A stretch of 64,000 bases of DNA from Neurospora crassa OR74A (lineage: Eukaryota > Ascomycota > Sordariomycetes > Sordariales > Sordariaceae). The notes below the pieces were generated by a model that searched no databases, was not told where the DNA came from, and was given only the letters and a program-made list of their open reading frames with translations. Position 1 is the first letter of the stretch, and every line of letters begins with the position of its first letter. The stretch lies in contig NC_026501.1 of NCBI RefSeq assembly GCF_000182925.2, forward strand, positions 8,411,917 through 8,475,916, in the 5' to 3' direction. This document shows positions 9,965 to 21,044 of this stretch, piece after piece. The position numbers and the translations under genes are program-made.

Positions 9965-12652
9965 TCACTCCTTCTCCACCGCCAACCTCAAATCACCCTT
10001 TAACCCAGCCAACTCCATACTAACACTCTCATGACTCCTCAATGACAAACACGCCGCCCTTTGCGCCACATCCACCAGATTCTCAACTCGACCACCCATC
10101 GCCAACCCCGCCACCAATACGCCCAAGAACGTATCTCCAACACCATTGACACTGACCACATCCTTGACCGTCTCCACTGGCGGGAACAGCCGCATATAGA
10201 CGCCACCCACATGCGGATGATCGTTATAATTCCTCGCCAGAATATACGGCGCATGATGGCTGTCCTTCAGCAATGGATCACCCGGCTTCAACAACATAGT
10301 AACCAACGCGCCCTTCGCTCCCAGCTTCGTGATAATCGTCGGGATATATGGCAACAGCTGGATATTCTGCTGGGGCAGGCCCATATCGGTGATCTCCGCG
10401 CTCGTCAGTCGTACAAACTTATCCCTTGAACCGTGCATGCCAAACGTGTCGATGACTTCGAACCAACTGTGCGTAAAGTACTCGTTCCTCGTCGCGGCAG
10501 CATGCATGGCCGAAAGCTCGTACTGGTTTGGCGACGCGAGATCGACGCTGGCGTTGGGGAACAGACGCAAAGGTAACTGGCCGCCCTGCTTCGGAGCGGC
10601 AAAGAGACGCTCGGACTTGGCAGCCGAGACGGGCTCGAAGGCGACGCGGGCACCGTGCTTGCGTCCAGCTTCGATCCAGGTTTGGATGTCCGCTTCGGCC
10701 CAGTTACCGTCGACGACGAGCCATTTAGGTTTGGTGGCGGCTACGGCGGAGTTCCAGTACGTTGGGAATGAGTGGTTGGAGAAGATAGCCATGTCGGCCA
10801 TGGCCATGACGAGGTTCTTATCGGCGTCATTGACGGCGACGTATTGGGCTGTGCGGGTGGACGGGTATTCGCGACCCAGCTTGCGGATGCAGGTGGTGTC
10901 AAGACCGGAGGATTCGAGGTTGGCAAGGATAGTGGCGCCCGCACTGAGTTGGGGGGGGAGGGTGAGTCTCTAGTTCGAGCGAGATAGGGAGGGTAAGAAA
11001 AACGACTTACATGTCGTCACCAACCATGCTGCAGAGCCTCACTTTGCCATCCTCGCTGACTTTGTGGGCGGCAAGGGCTACATTGTGGCCTACACCTCCG
11101 ACGGATTGAGTGATGTGGGAGGGATTAGAGACGTGAGCCAAAGGCGACACTGTCTTGTTGCCCTGGGCATCAACCCCACCGGCATAATCACAGCTCAAAT
11201 CGAGGGCGACCGAGCCAGCGACTAGGATGTCAGCCGTGTTAGACTATATATGGTAGGTTCATTTTTCCAGTCAGTAACACGGGAGTTACTGGAAGGGTTT
11301 GCATTACTGAAACCAAGGCTAAACTTTACCTGTTGCTGCTGTGTGACTTTGGAAGGCTCAGGCTTGATCTCTACTTTCACTTTGCGAATTCCAGGAGACT
11401 GAACTGTGAACCTGATCAACTCTGCGTTAATATGGTATGGTTTAGCTGGCTTATAGAGGTTGTAATAAAGTGCTTACGCAGCAGCCTGGGAAGAGCGGGA
11501 GCCGCCGTCCATAAGCTTACTGAGCTCCACTGCTACCTTAGCAGCCCGCGCAACGTTCGCCTGAACCAGGTACTTGTTGGCAGGCACACTGCGGCCCTCG
11601 GTCAGCTCCCTGATTCTCCTGAGGATATACGGCGTGTTCTCTGCGCCGCTGAAGCCCTTCTCGTCCGCCTCGCCTACGGCAACGCTGATGGCGTGCTCCA
11701 TGTCCTGCCTAGAGATGGCATGCTCCTCCGGAATGGGGTTGGCCAAGAGAAGACCTGTCTCAATGTTGAGCTGCTCCTGGGCATAGATCATGGCCGCGGC
11801 TTCGGCCTCGTTTTGAATCACTGAAGGACTCTTGATGCCGCTTTCACGGGCCCAGAAGGCAGGGAAGTCAATGTTTCCTTGTTGCCCGTCTGCGAACGTG
11901 GACACCAGAACCCCTTGGGTCTCGAGGAACTCGAGTGTCCTGGGAATATCGAGAAAGCCCTTGCAGCCACTGCTCACCACGGCGACACGAGTTCTTCCCA
12001 GTTCGGTCAAGTCGGCCGAGATATCCATGGAGTTCTCGCCGCCCTTATGAACACCACCAAGTCCGCCGGTACCAAATACGCGGATTCCGGCAAGTCTAGA
12101 GAGCACCATAGTTCCAGAAATGGTAGTACCACCATGAATCTTGGTTCCCGTAAGGCCCTATAGGAACACCAATGGTTAGCAAGCTATGGCCTCCCTAACG
12201 TTGATGTCCAAATTAGTCACTGGACCTCATGGTAACCGAATTACCTTTCCCACCAGATATGCAAGATCGCGTCTAGAAGCCTTCTTTGCACCCTCGTGAA
12301 CCATTCTCGTCACCTCCTCAGTGCTAAGACCAACTGTAGGCACACCAGCAAGGATACCGCAAACAGCAGGGACAGCTCCATTTTTGCGGACAATGTCCTC
12401 GAGGTACAGATCGTCTCCGAGGGCGCCATGGGTGTAGATGGTGGACTCAAGAGCAACGACGGGCTTGTTGGTAGCCAGGGCGTCGGCAACTTCAGGGGAG
12501 ATTTTGAGGAGACTGGCGAGTTGCGAGTCTGTGCTTTTGAGGCGTCGTTGGACGGTGTTGAAACAGGGTTGACGGGCACACTTGAGTCGCGAGCCCAGTA
12601 GGGCTGAGCTGACATGGTGGGCCCGGCTAAGGAGGTGTTGCCGAGCTGTCAT
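9965..12652 (-). CDS. Bifunctional pseudouridine-5'-phosphate glycosidase / PfkB-family (pseudouridine) kinase, 793 aa, four introns
   Basis: PsuG (the former indigoidine-synthase-A family) splits pseudouridine 5'-phosphate into uracil and ribose 5-phosphate; PsuK makes that substrate. Exons on the minus strand are 12652-12245, 12157-11478, 11411-11330, 11243-11011 and 10943-9965, giving 794 codons with all phases consistent. Residues 1-40 are Arg/Ser-rich without acidic residues, a likely mitochondrial presequence. PsuG spans about 45-365, with VVALESTIYTHG, GLTGTKIHGGTTISGTMVL, FGTGGLGGVHKG and SVIQNEAEAAAMI. A 28-codon linker exon follows. PfkB covers about 395-793: ILVAGSVALDLS, SVGGVGHNVALAAHK, and the anion-hole/catalytic-base motif NGVGDTFLG with Asp738. 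The acceptor before exon 3 must be ...GATCAG at 11412; nearer AGs give stops. Bacteria have separate psuG and psuK genes; fused forms are known in fungi and plants. Ribokinase-like substrate choice is not proven by sequence. Confidence 0.85.
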
Positions 12653-14379
12653 GTTGGTGACGGGTCACCTGGGGCGCGAGAAAGGATTGAGAGCGAGGAT
12701 CTGTAACACGACTTAGTTTCTTCCTGTTGGCTGGTCCAGGTATCGAGTTGTTGGTTTTGATCTTTGAGCTCTTCCAGGCCAAACTGCGAGTTGATGATCA
12801 CCGGCAGTGAGTATTCAATATGCAAAAACAACAACAACGGAAGATCCTCGGGTGATGGAGCCAGAAGTTGCAAGATCAGGAGAACCTGACCTGTAAATGT
12901 ATTTAAACCGCCGTGATGACTGACCGATGGGTGGTGGATCGAGGCCAATTGCTGTTAGCAAGAGAGATACTTATCTGATGTTGTGTTGGTGGTTAAAATG
13001 ACCATGGGGTAAGCTGATGTGGACCCCACCCCCGCCATTGAATTCGAACGCAACGGACTGAAAGAATGGGTGCCAAGCGATAAGATAAGTGGGCTAGAAA
13101 TAACTGTTGACATCTAAACAACCAAGTGAATGAAATGAGAGTCCTAGAGAAGGCAGTACAGAGTTACAGCATCTTGACAGTTGATGCCAATGTAAAACCT
13201 ATTGTTTACAAACTTTTCGAGATCAGTCGGTTGGTTGCTGTCGGTGGTGAAGAGGAGAGGTTATCGGGCAGGAGATCTTTACCTGAAGGTGTTCCCCTAG
13301 TGTGTTTTGACCTCAGCTGTTAGGGTCGTTGTTTGCGACTTTCTCTTGTTCAGGAAGGTGCTTGGTCGCCGAGTGTGCTATCAACACTGGGGAAAAACCC
13401 CAACCGAAGCACCAAGCCCCGGGCTAGGTCCGCGCCAAGACCGTTCCCAGCCGGAGCCGGCTTCGGTTTCGGCGCTCACCGGAATGATCATAGACGCCGT
13501 AACCTTCGCATATGATCAGTGCATCATCGAAGCCTTTATCCCCTGTGCTCTTATCGCTTTTTCTTATGTTACATAGCCACAAGTACTTGGATGGCTTGAT
13601 GGAAAACAGCACGGTTGGTCGGCTCATCCGGCACCAGCGGGCCTCCTTCCTGTTTGGCGAGCCCCACTGGGAAATGGGCTGCCAGGGGCTCAGGCTTTCC
13701 AGAATCCGAACCGAAGCTCATGAAACACGCGAGAAACTCAATTGCATCGATGCATAATTTCCATCGTCAACTCTCCTCTTTCGCAAACGCAACTTATTCC
13801 TCAACATGTCAACCTGAACATCTTACTGCGGGACCCTCTGACACTCAGAAAGGCGCACGTCGATCTTATGGAAAAAGGCCGTGAACCCCGTCTTCCATAT
13901 CTGCTACGTACTGCGTATCCGGCACCTGGACTTTTTACCTTTGATTCAAGCGGCCAAAGTGGAAATGGCTTCAGAACTCAGGATCTGGAAAACACCTGAA
14001 TCCCCACACAACTTCATCACTTTCGGATGCAGACCTAACCATGTTTGAATGAGAGAAGCTCTTCCCCTTGCTTGACTCCGTTAGTCACTTCTCACCAATG
14101 TCACGGTGCAATTTCAATCTCACGGCAGTATCTTGGAAGCTTTCTGATTTCCTTATTACATACTTGTGCTTCCCTTTCCCATCTCTTATCTTCTCTCCTT
14201 TTCGAAAACGTCAATCTGAAGATCTTTTCATCCATACGTTAGGTTAGTTAGCTGTCTGTCTTATCCAGGATACGCCCAGTTGCTGTCCGGTCTACTCCTT
14301 GACAAGTGCATTTTTCTTTTAGCTCCCTTCGCATTCCAAGGACTTGACCCGCCGAGATCGTTGAATCACATTGCTGAGA
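12653..14379. other. 1.7-kb divergent intergenic region
   Basis: Shared upstream region of the PsuG/PsuK fusion (minus) and the GPI protein (plus). Open frames of 60-99 codons on both strands have no recognisable domain. The last 300 bases are T- and C-rich, like a fungal promoter and leader. Confidence 0.45.
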
Positions 14380-15269
14380 ATGACACAATCATTGTCTCTC
14401 GCTGTGTTTGCAGCTGCGGCACTTTTTGCGACTAAGGGTCTTGCGAGCAACTTTACCGTTAGCAATGGCCAGATTTTCACCCCTGGTTTTGTTATCGTCG
14501 ATTCCCCCCAGCCGGACACGCCTCTTGGCGGAGGTTAGTACTATTAGTACCCGGCTGGCTGTCGGCAAAGGACTTGAGGACTTGCTACTAATAAGCTTCA
14601 ACTTGTGTAGACAATGTCGAGATTGCGCTCGATGTTTCTGCCAATGGCAAGCTTCCTCTACCGCCCTACGGCGACGACGCTTCCAGCCAAATCTACAACA
14701 TCAACATCTTCCTTTACAGCTACGTAACGGGCCGAAACTTGACCATCACCAACGGTACTGCGTCGGCCAACAATGCCACACTCGGTGATATCATGCTCTC
14801 CGAGCCTGGTAGCACCGTGAAGCATGTCCGGTGGACATGGCCCGACTGCATGGTTGGCGATGGTACGAATGGGAACGATCGTGGCAGTTACAATGTGGGT
14901 TTTCCAAATAGTCAGCTTAAGAGTGTGTTGATAGCCATTTCACTGACAATTCAAAAGATCTCCATCCACCAACGCTTCAGACTCAATGGCGAGAACCACT
15001 ACACGATATTTGATCTTCCCGTCTCTGTGACCAACAGCATCAGCAAAAGCGACGACCGCCCGTCTTGCCAATCACTTGATAACCCGTTACTGGCGCCCGA
15101 GGACATCGATTGGACAGACACTAACGAACTCGGCGCCCTCTTTGCTCCTGGTGATTCGACGGTTATTGAGACGTCGAATGTTGGTAGTGGTGCTGGGCTG
15201 GCGAGCTGCAAGCATGCACTTAACTTGTTGTGTGTGGTGGGCATTAGCTGTGCTCTGTTGTTAAGCTAG
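14380..15269 (+). CDS. Secreted, probably GPI-anchored protein of unknown function (249 aa, two introns)
   Basis: Exons 14380-14533, 14611-14894 and 14958-15269 join in frame. Introns are 77 nt (branch CTAAT) and 63 nt (branch CTGAC). A signal peptide is clear at residues 1-22 (MTQSLSLAVFAAAALFATKG, then LAS). The mature part has several N-glycosylation sequons (NFT, NLT, NGT, NAT, NIS) and a few cysteines. The C-terminus has the GPI pattern: small residues (GSGAGLAS) and then a hydrophobic tail LLCVVGISCALLLS with no charged end. This predicts a plasma-membrane or cell-wall location. I do not recognise the central domain; it looks like a compact beta-rich fold (RWTWPDC, HYTIFDLPVSV). The second intron is a multiple of three without a stop, so retention would only insert 21 residues. 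Confidence 0.75.
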
Positions 15270-15813
15270 GCTCTAGACTTGCTTGTCGTCCAATAATCAA
15301 AAAGGTGGCTGTGAGATGACATAGAATCATCTGCAAGGATACCAAAACACCACGTACTCTTCATGCATATGTTCTTTTTGAAATCATATATTTGCTCTGC
15401 GTGGCTCATAATTTTAGTACTAGTTCGTGTCTGGTCAGATTTATTGTCTTCGAATGAGTTCACATAAAGTCATCTTCATCACAAAGATATTGTTAATGAA
15501 AGTAGCATTGAGGCATCAGATAAGTTTAATATATGTTTATTTTTTTACTTTTTTTTTTGTAGGGGTACTTCAAACTTATTCCTTGAACAAGGCTGGCGTG
15601 CTTGTGATAGCAAGTGGGTCCAGATTAAGTGGGACAGGATCTGCGATCTGCAAGGCTGATAACGAAAAAAAAAGTTCCCAACCTCAAAACAAACCAAACA
15701 CTAGCGACTGGTCGTGGCATTTCCGTCCATTTCAACTCCATTTAACCAGGACCGGATCTCACAGCAAAAGTTCCCGTTACTGGGCTTTGCGCAATCTCCT
15801 AAATCAGAACAAA
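15270..15813. other. 544-bp spacer between the GPI gene and UTP18
   Basis: A/T-rich, with T runs around 15540-15560. The UTP18 reading frame extends open upstream into this stretch, but codon composition there is unlike the gene. I treat it as promoter and leader. No other feature is seen. Confidence 0.5.
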
Positions 15814-17685
15814 ATGGCGCCACAGACGAAAGACGAAGTTTCCGACGACAACGAATTCGTCGGATTCGACGAGGAGAGCGATGAGGAGATGCACGACAAT
15901 GATGGCATGTCAGTAGACGACGACGACGAGGACGACTCCGATATGGATTCAATTGCCGACCCGAGGAAAAAGTACGATATTGAAGAGAAGGACTCTGACG
16001 AAGAAGACCTCGAACGATTCGTCTTGGGCAATAACGACACCTTCCGCGCCCAGCTTTTCCGCGACGATTTCCTCGCCGATATTACCGATTCCAAGGCTCT
16101 CATTAGGACCGACAAGCAAGATGACACGACTGGCCTCGAACATGTCGACGATAACGCCCTCTTCGCGTTCGATACTGGCGTTCCCGGTAATAAGAAGCAG
16201 ACAGAGGCCGCGCCCTCTGCGCTAGAGGCTTACGAGCAGAAGGAGGACCCCCCAGCGTGGGAGGACAGCGATGACGAGCGGTTGACAGTATCCCTTGCGG
16301 CTGCCTCGCGGTTGCGCAAGCTGCGTCAGTCCGAAGAGGAGGATGTCGTGAACGGCACCGAGTACGCGCGCCGCCTGCGCTCGCAGTACCTCCGACTATA
16401 CCCCCTTCCGGAGTGGGCCAAGGAATCCTCGGCCGCCAGCCAGCGCCGGAGGAGAAGATCTTCAGCCGCCGGTTCCTCCTCCGAGGAAGACAGTGACGCC
16501 GAAGACGACATCGAATCCGCCCTCCCTCTCGAGACCTTCCTCCGCGACGTCAACTCTTTCAACGCCAGCGCCGATGCCCGTGGCAGCAAGCGCCGCAAGC
16601 TGCGCCCCGAGACCATCGACATTCAGCGCTCGCGCGACATCCCCGACATTCACAAGCAGTCCGTCAGCTCGTTGTCCTTCCACCCCAAGCACCCCATCCT
16701 GCTCTCGTGCAGCGTCTCCTCCATCATGTACCTACACCAAGTTGACCCGACCGCGCACCCGGTTCCGAACCCGGCCCTCACGTCGGTGCAAGTCAAGCGC
16801 ACCGACCTTCGGCGCTCCGAGTTCCTCGGTCCCGATGGCGACGACGTCATCTTCGCCGGTCGCCGGCGCTACTTCCACAGCTGGAACCTCTCGTCGGGTG
16901 CCGTCAAGAAGATCACCCAGATCCAGGGCCACCAGCGCGAGCAGCGTACCATGGAGCACTTCCGTCCCTCGCCCTGCGGACGCTACCTGGGGCTCATCGC
17001 CTCCGAGAAGAAGGGCGGCGGCATGATCAACATCGTCAACGTGCGCACGATGCAGTGGATTGCGCAGGCGCGCACCAATGGCCGCGGCGGCATCTCCGAT
17101 TTCGCCTGGTGGGGCAACGGCAACGGCCTCTCCATCCTCGGCAAGAACGGCCAGGTCACTGAGTGGAGCATGCTCAGCCGGCGCACGGTCGGCGTTTGGC
17201 GCGACGAAGGATCGATCGGCGGCACGGTGATTGCGCTGGGCGGGCAGAAGGGCACCGGCCCTAGCCAGATTGGTGGCGATCGCTGGGTGGCTGTGGGCTC
17301 GAATAGCGGCATTATGAACATTTACGATCGGAATGATTTGGTTGAGCCTGTTAAGAAGGAGGGTGGTGCGTCGGCGTCCAAGGAGGAGACAGTGCAGATT
17401 AAGAGCATCCCCACCCCGCAGAGGACGTTTGAGCAGCTCACGACGCCCATCTCAGTGGTGACGTTCGCGCCGGACGGTCAGCTATTGGCGTTTGGTAGCT
17501 TCCACAAGAAGGACGCGTTAAGGCTGGTGCACTTGCCTAGCTGCACCGTTTACAGGAACTGGCCTACGGAGCAAACGCCTTTGGGTAGGATCACTGCTGT
17601 GGCGTTTAGCCACCAGAATGGTGGTGATGTGTTGGCGGTGGGCAATGATGTGGGCAAGATTAGGATGTGGGAGATTAGGAGCTAG
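15814..17685 (+). CDS. utp18: U3 snoRNP / SSU processome WD40 protein Utp18 (623 aa)
   Basis: Utp18 is a WD40 subunit of the UtpB module of the small-subunit processome and works in 18S rRNA processing in the nucleolus. It is a single exon here. The start at 15814 (AAAATGGCG) opens a strongly acidic N-terminus (about 1-70, with EEDLERFVLG), as in the family. This is followed by RLRSQYLRLYPLPEWAK, a typical Utp18 segment, an acidic Ser patch and a basic SKRRKLRPETIDIQR. The beta-propeller begins at VSSLSFHPKHPILLS and continues to the end. Recognisable blades include FRPSPCGRYLGLI, DFAWWGNGNGLSILG, ISVVTFAPDGQLLAFGS and ITAVAFSHQNGGDVLAVGNDVGKIRMWEI. The length is normal for fungal Utp18. It converges on the gene that ends at 17913, with ~230 bp between stops. 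Confidence 0.9.
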   Translation: MAPQTKDEVSDDNEFVGFDEESDEEMHDNDGMSVDDDDEDDSDMDSIADPRKKYDIEEKDSDEEDLERFVLGNNDTFRAQLFRDDFLADITDSKALIRTDKQDDTTGLEHVDDNALFAFDTGVPGNKKQTEAAPSALEAYEQKEDPPAWEDSDDERLTVSLAAASRLRKLRQSEEEDVVNGTEYARRLRSQYLRLYPLPEWAKESSAASQRRRRRSSAAGSSSEEDSDAEDDIESALPLETFLRDVNSFNASADARGSKRRKLRPETIDIQRSRDIPDIHKQSVSSLSFHPKHPILLSCSVSSIMYLHQVDPTAHPVPNPALTSVQVKRTDLRRSEFLGPDGDDVIFAGRRRYFHSWNLSSGAVKKITQIQGHQREQRTMEHFRPSPCGRYLGLIASEKKGGGMINIVNVRTMQWIAQARTNGRGGISDFAWWGNGNGLSILGKNGQVTEWSMLSRRTVGVWRDEGSIGGTVIALGGQKGTGPSQIGGDRWVAVGSNSGIMNIYDRNDLVEPVKKEGGASASKEETVQIKSIPTPQRTFEQLTTPISVVTFAPDGQLLAFGSFHKKDALRLVHLPSCTVYRNWPTEQTPLGRITAVAFSHQNGGDVLAVGNDVGKIRMWEIRS

Positions 17686-17912
17686 ATCTGCGCATTGTGT
17701 AGTGCGTTGAGTTGGCGATAAAATAGTGCGGAGTATAAACTAGTGGTAATCTAAGGGTTTGAAGGTTTTGGGCCATGAAATTCTGTCCAGCTCGTCTAAA
17801 AGGTTTCAGCAAGTGTCAGCCCTATGGCAACGATATGTATTCCCATGCTTCTCCTTGTACGCATGACATGCATCAAACCACGTCTTCAGAGGCATCAGTA
17901 TCCCCTCAATCC

Positions 17913-18744
17913 TCAGGTGCTTCCAGTTTCCGTTTGCTTTACCTCCTTCTCCCTTTGCGACTTCTCCTTTCCCTTCAACTTCGCCTCCTTCTTCTTCCCC
18001 AGCCTTTCCTCTCTTTTACTCTGCAACTTTTCCTCCAAATCCGGATCGAAAATGTGCTTGAGCATCGCGTGCTCCGGCTGATCTTCGATGACCTTATTCC
18101 TGGGGTAAATCTTGCGATGCCCTATTGAATACTTTGAGAGCGCCTGAGGTGTTGTGAATCGCTGCGGCCTTGACTCCCCCCCGGCCTGAATGATTCTATC
18201 GGTTTCAAGGACATCATAGATGTTGACGTGTACGGCTTTAATGGCCTGGTGAGGGCGAAAAGAAATGGGTATCAGTAATGGCCGGTTCCCCGGTAGTGTG
18301 GCCTAGAGCGAGAAGGGACCAAAGAAGCCCCCCAACATATGCACATACCTCTCGACAACTCTGCACATCCTCAAACTCGCCTTCCAGACCAATGGTATAG
18401 CACAGCTTTCTCCAATCTTTGAGTTTCCTCTCGCCTATGAATTCGTTGAAGTCCTTGACAACTTTCTTACGTCTTCGTTTTTCTTCCTCCTTTTCTTCCT
18501 CTGTCAATCTCGCCTTCTTTCCTTTCCCAGTTGGCTTCTTCTTGTCGTTCAGCTGGCTGGCCTTGGTTGAGTTCAGTCTACGTCCCTGCGCGGTGTTCCC
18601 GACATATTGCCAGTGCCCAAGCGCGAGGGGAATTGCTGCACTCAGCCCTACTGCTCTTGTTACTTCCGCAGTCACTAGGCGGTTGAGGCCGAATGGTCGT
18701 CGCTGGTGTAAGGAGCGGAACAGAGTGGCGTAGAGGGAGTTCAT
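17913..18744 (-). CDS. Small basic, probably mitochondrial protein of unknown function (242 aa, one coding intron plus a 5'UTR intron)
   Basis: Coding exons on the minus strand are 18744-18349 and 18245-17913, joined in frame across a 103-nt intron (GTATGT...CCAG). The start is set by a 5'UTR intron at 18820-18748 (GTAAGT...CTAAC...AAG): the upstream Met of the open frame lies inside it, so MNSLYATLFRSLHQRRPFGL is the real N-terminus. That region is Arg-rich, acid-free and amphipathic, as in mitochondrial presequences. The middle has a highly charged KKARLTEEEKEEEKRRRKK helix, then DFNEFIGERKLKDWRKLCYTI. The second exon holds AIKAVHVNIYDVL and KYSIGHRKIYPRNKVIEDQ, and a Lys/Glu-rich tail. I recall similar uncharacterised proteins in other ascomycetes but cannot name a function. 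Confidence 0.75.
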
Positions 18745-19386
18745 GGTCTTTTCGTTGCTGAGTGTTAGCCAGGGAGAACGTTGAAGTTTTCTGTTCTGAA
18801 CTTCGAGTGTGGGCACTTACGGTCCCGCTATGATGAACTGCGTCTAGATTTGTCAGGTCTGATGCTCTTCTGTTTGTTGTTGTACTGGTGATGTACCGCT
18901 GCTTCGTATGGCAATGGACACAGAGTTCTTGTCCTGTCCAGCTCTCTGAGCAATGAAGTGAAACGACACTGAGAAAAAGAACGACGGAAGCCAAGAGAAA
19001 TTAAGAAGAACACGTTGACTCTAGGCAAACAGAAGAAAACAGAAAGGAGAAAGAAGTGTCACAGGCTAAAGTGATTGCGTTAAACAGGTCCCATCCCGAA
19101 CTAAGTTCCTTTGCAAACGGACGGCCTACGACTCGCCGTTTGTCGCCGACCAGAAAGAGCTTTCGCGCTGCACAGCATCAGGAATGACACACACACTTTT
19201 CACGAGTTTCATCAATTCTTTGATAAGACGGTTGATACGAGAAATTTCCCCAGAAAGTGTAGAACTGGCACAAAATAATGTTCAAGGTTGGTATAGACTT
19301 GGTATGTGGTGATGTGGTGGTGTTACCTTTTTTGCATGGCGTACTTATGTCATTGCCATAGTTTATAAACTCAATAATTTGTAGAT

Positions 19387-19498
19387 GGCAACTTGGCCGA
19401 GCGGTCTAAGGCGCTAGACTCAAGAACATGTTCTTCTGCACATAGTGCGGTGTATTCTAGTATCGCAAGATGCGTGAGTTCGAATCTCACAGTTGTCA
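19387..19498 (+). tRNA. tRNA-Leu (anticodon CAA) with an intron
   Basis: Acceptor strands GGCAACT and AGTTGTC pair in seven positions (one G-U), followed by discriminator A at 19498. The A box reads TGGCCGAGCGG. The anticodon stem CTAGA pairs with TCTAG, and the anticodon CAA is at 19421-19423. About 30 nt between position 37 and the 3' half of the anticodon stem form the intron, as is usual for this tRNA in fungi. A long variable arm (TATCGCAAGATGC), typical of class II leucine tRNAs, precedes a perfect GTGAG-TTCGAAT-CTCAC T arm. A T5 run directly downstream (19501-19505) is the likely Pol III terminator. Confidence 0.93.
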
Positions 19499-19500
19499 AA

Positions 19501-19505
19501 TTTTT
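19501..19505 (+). terminator. Pol III terminator (T5) of tRNA-Leu
   Basis: A run of five T starts 2 bp after the tRNA 3' end. Oligo-T on the non-template strand terminates RNA polymerase III. Confidence 0.7.
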
Positions 19506-20947
19506 GCACTATTTTAGTAATATGATGACCATTGCAAATGATTTCATCTTGGAACTCATTACCTTCTCTTTTTATCAGCGTCAAATCATGGTGAGCTAGA
19601 TACAATGGGCCGCTGATTCAGAGCTGAAATGTGTATACGCGGAATGATACTGGACCGAGGAAATTTTCAAGTTGCACGAGCAGAACAATTCTGGAAAAAG
19701 AACAGTGGTGACTCGTCAAGTGAGAGTAACCTGATCTCGTATACTAGACTTAGTCTTGTGTGGTTCTTTATAGTTCAATTTCTGCGAAGACATCCGATCG
19801 TCGCCGGGGGCATGACTGCGTTGCCAGAGTATGAGGCATGCTTTAGTGCGAAGGCAAAGTAAGCATCTGTCTACTTTCCACAAGCAACCAAAAGAGTACA
19901 TTTAGCAGTCTTGTTTAAAGACTTGTCAGTACACAGGATTACAAAATCTCAATTGAGGTGACATGCCGTAGACTTAAAGAGTGTCCGGGAAGGGTCCTTT
20001 GGCGATACCGTGGTGGTTGACGCCTCGTCTCCTATCAGACCCAGGAACATATTCACGTGTCGACGTATGACCAGGAGTAACATGCATAGGTGGGTATCTC
20101 TAGGATGATGGCGAGAGATGCAGGGATTTGGGTGTGAGACATATTGCGTGGTAGGTAGAGTTCCGAGAAACGTACATCCAGTCAAGTTGAACTGAGTGTA
20201 GATGGTGGGTTGTTAGGTATAGCCTGGCTCTGAGCAAGTACCCCACCTACCTGATGCGCATTCCGGTCTGCGGCGTCGATGAAGTACTGATAAATTGTGC
20301 CAACAGCTAATCGGTTCAAGATAGCAACTGATGTGGGTTCTTGCGCAACGAACCAAATCGTATAACGATAGTTACCATGAGAACTAGTTCCAGAGGATTA
20401 CTTCCACTGTAGTTCGGGGAGAGCCACGATAGGAGCTACCTGGTTCTGTTCCTTTTCTACTGTACGTACAACTATGGGTTTCGAATTCCTGACTTTTAAA
20501 GCAGAAAATGGAAAAGTCGGGGCCATCTAGGTATTGTTGCAAGTTCGTAGTAAAGGGACATCGTTCGCTTTAGATCTTTTCCAACATACCAGTCAGTCAA
20601 AGTTTGCAGTGTCATGTGTGGTGTTATATCAGCCAACATGTTCAGATTCCGATGCCGATTATGCCTCGCTCAACTCGCGTCACGAACAGAGGAATGATTG
20701 TCGTCAAATCAAGGTCCGTTGATGGCATGAGACCGCCCGTGCTCTCGGGAGCTCCACTCGTTCGGGAAGTCCGGCGAACAGCCCGAATGATCCGCGCAAA
20801 ATCATTGCAGCCCGGCATCCAATAGCATTACATGGAAACTGGTCCTTTCAACTGGTGACCCACAGCTGTGAGATCGAAGCATGGGACATAGCTGCCGAGG
20901 ACGGACTTGATCTCGATGAAGGTGATGATGCTAACTGAGACTGCGGG

Positions 20948-20954
20948 TATAAAT
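20948..20954 (+). promoter_or_regulatory. TATA box of the UbiA-like gene
   Basis: TATAAAT lies 97 bp upstream of the chosen start at 21045. This spacing leaves a short leader and supports the internal Met rather than the upstream in-frame Met at 20907, which lies before the TATA box. Confidence 0.5.
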
Positions 20955-21044
20955 GATGCCATGCTGGACGTTCCAAGGATGTACACTCCTCATCACTCAC
21001 CCAGCTCTTCACCCTTCTTGTACATAATACATAATTTGAACAGC

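Larger units (their letters stand above)
18745..21044. other. 2.3-kb region upstream of the mitochondrial protein, containing a tRNA gene
   Basis: Holds the 5'UTR and 5'UTR intron of the minus-strand gene (18748-18820), the tRNA-Leu at 19387-19498 and the UbiA-like promoter at its right end. Between 19510 and 20900 I see no gene. Confidence 0.45.

Noticed and set aside
15427-15813. In-frame upstream extension of UTP18 (129 codons)
   Set aside because: It runs through T-rich promoter sequence, and the family N-terminus is the acidic segment starting at 15814.
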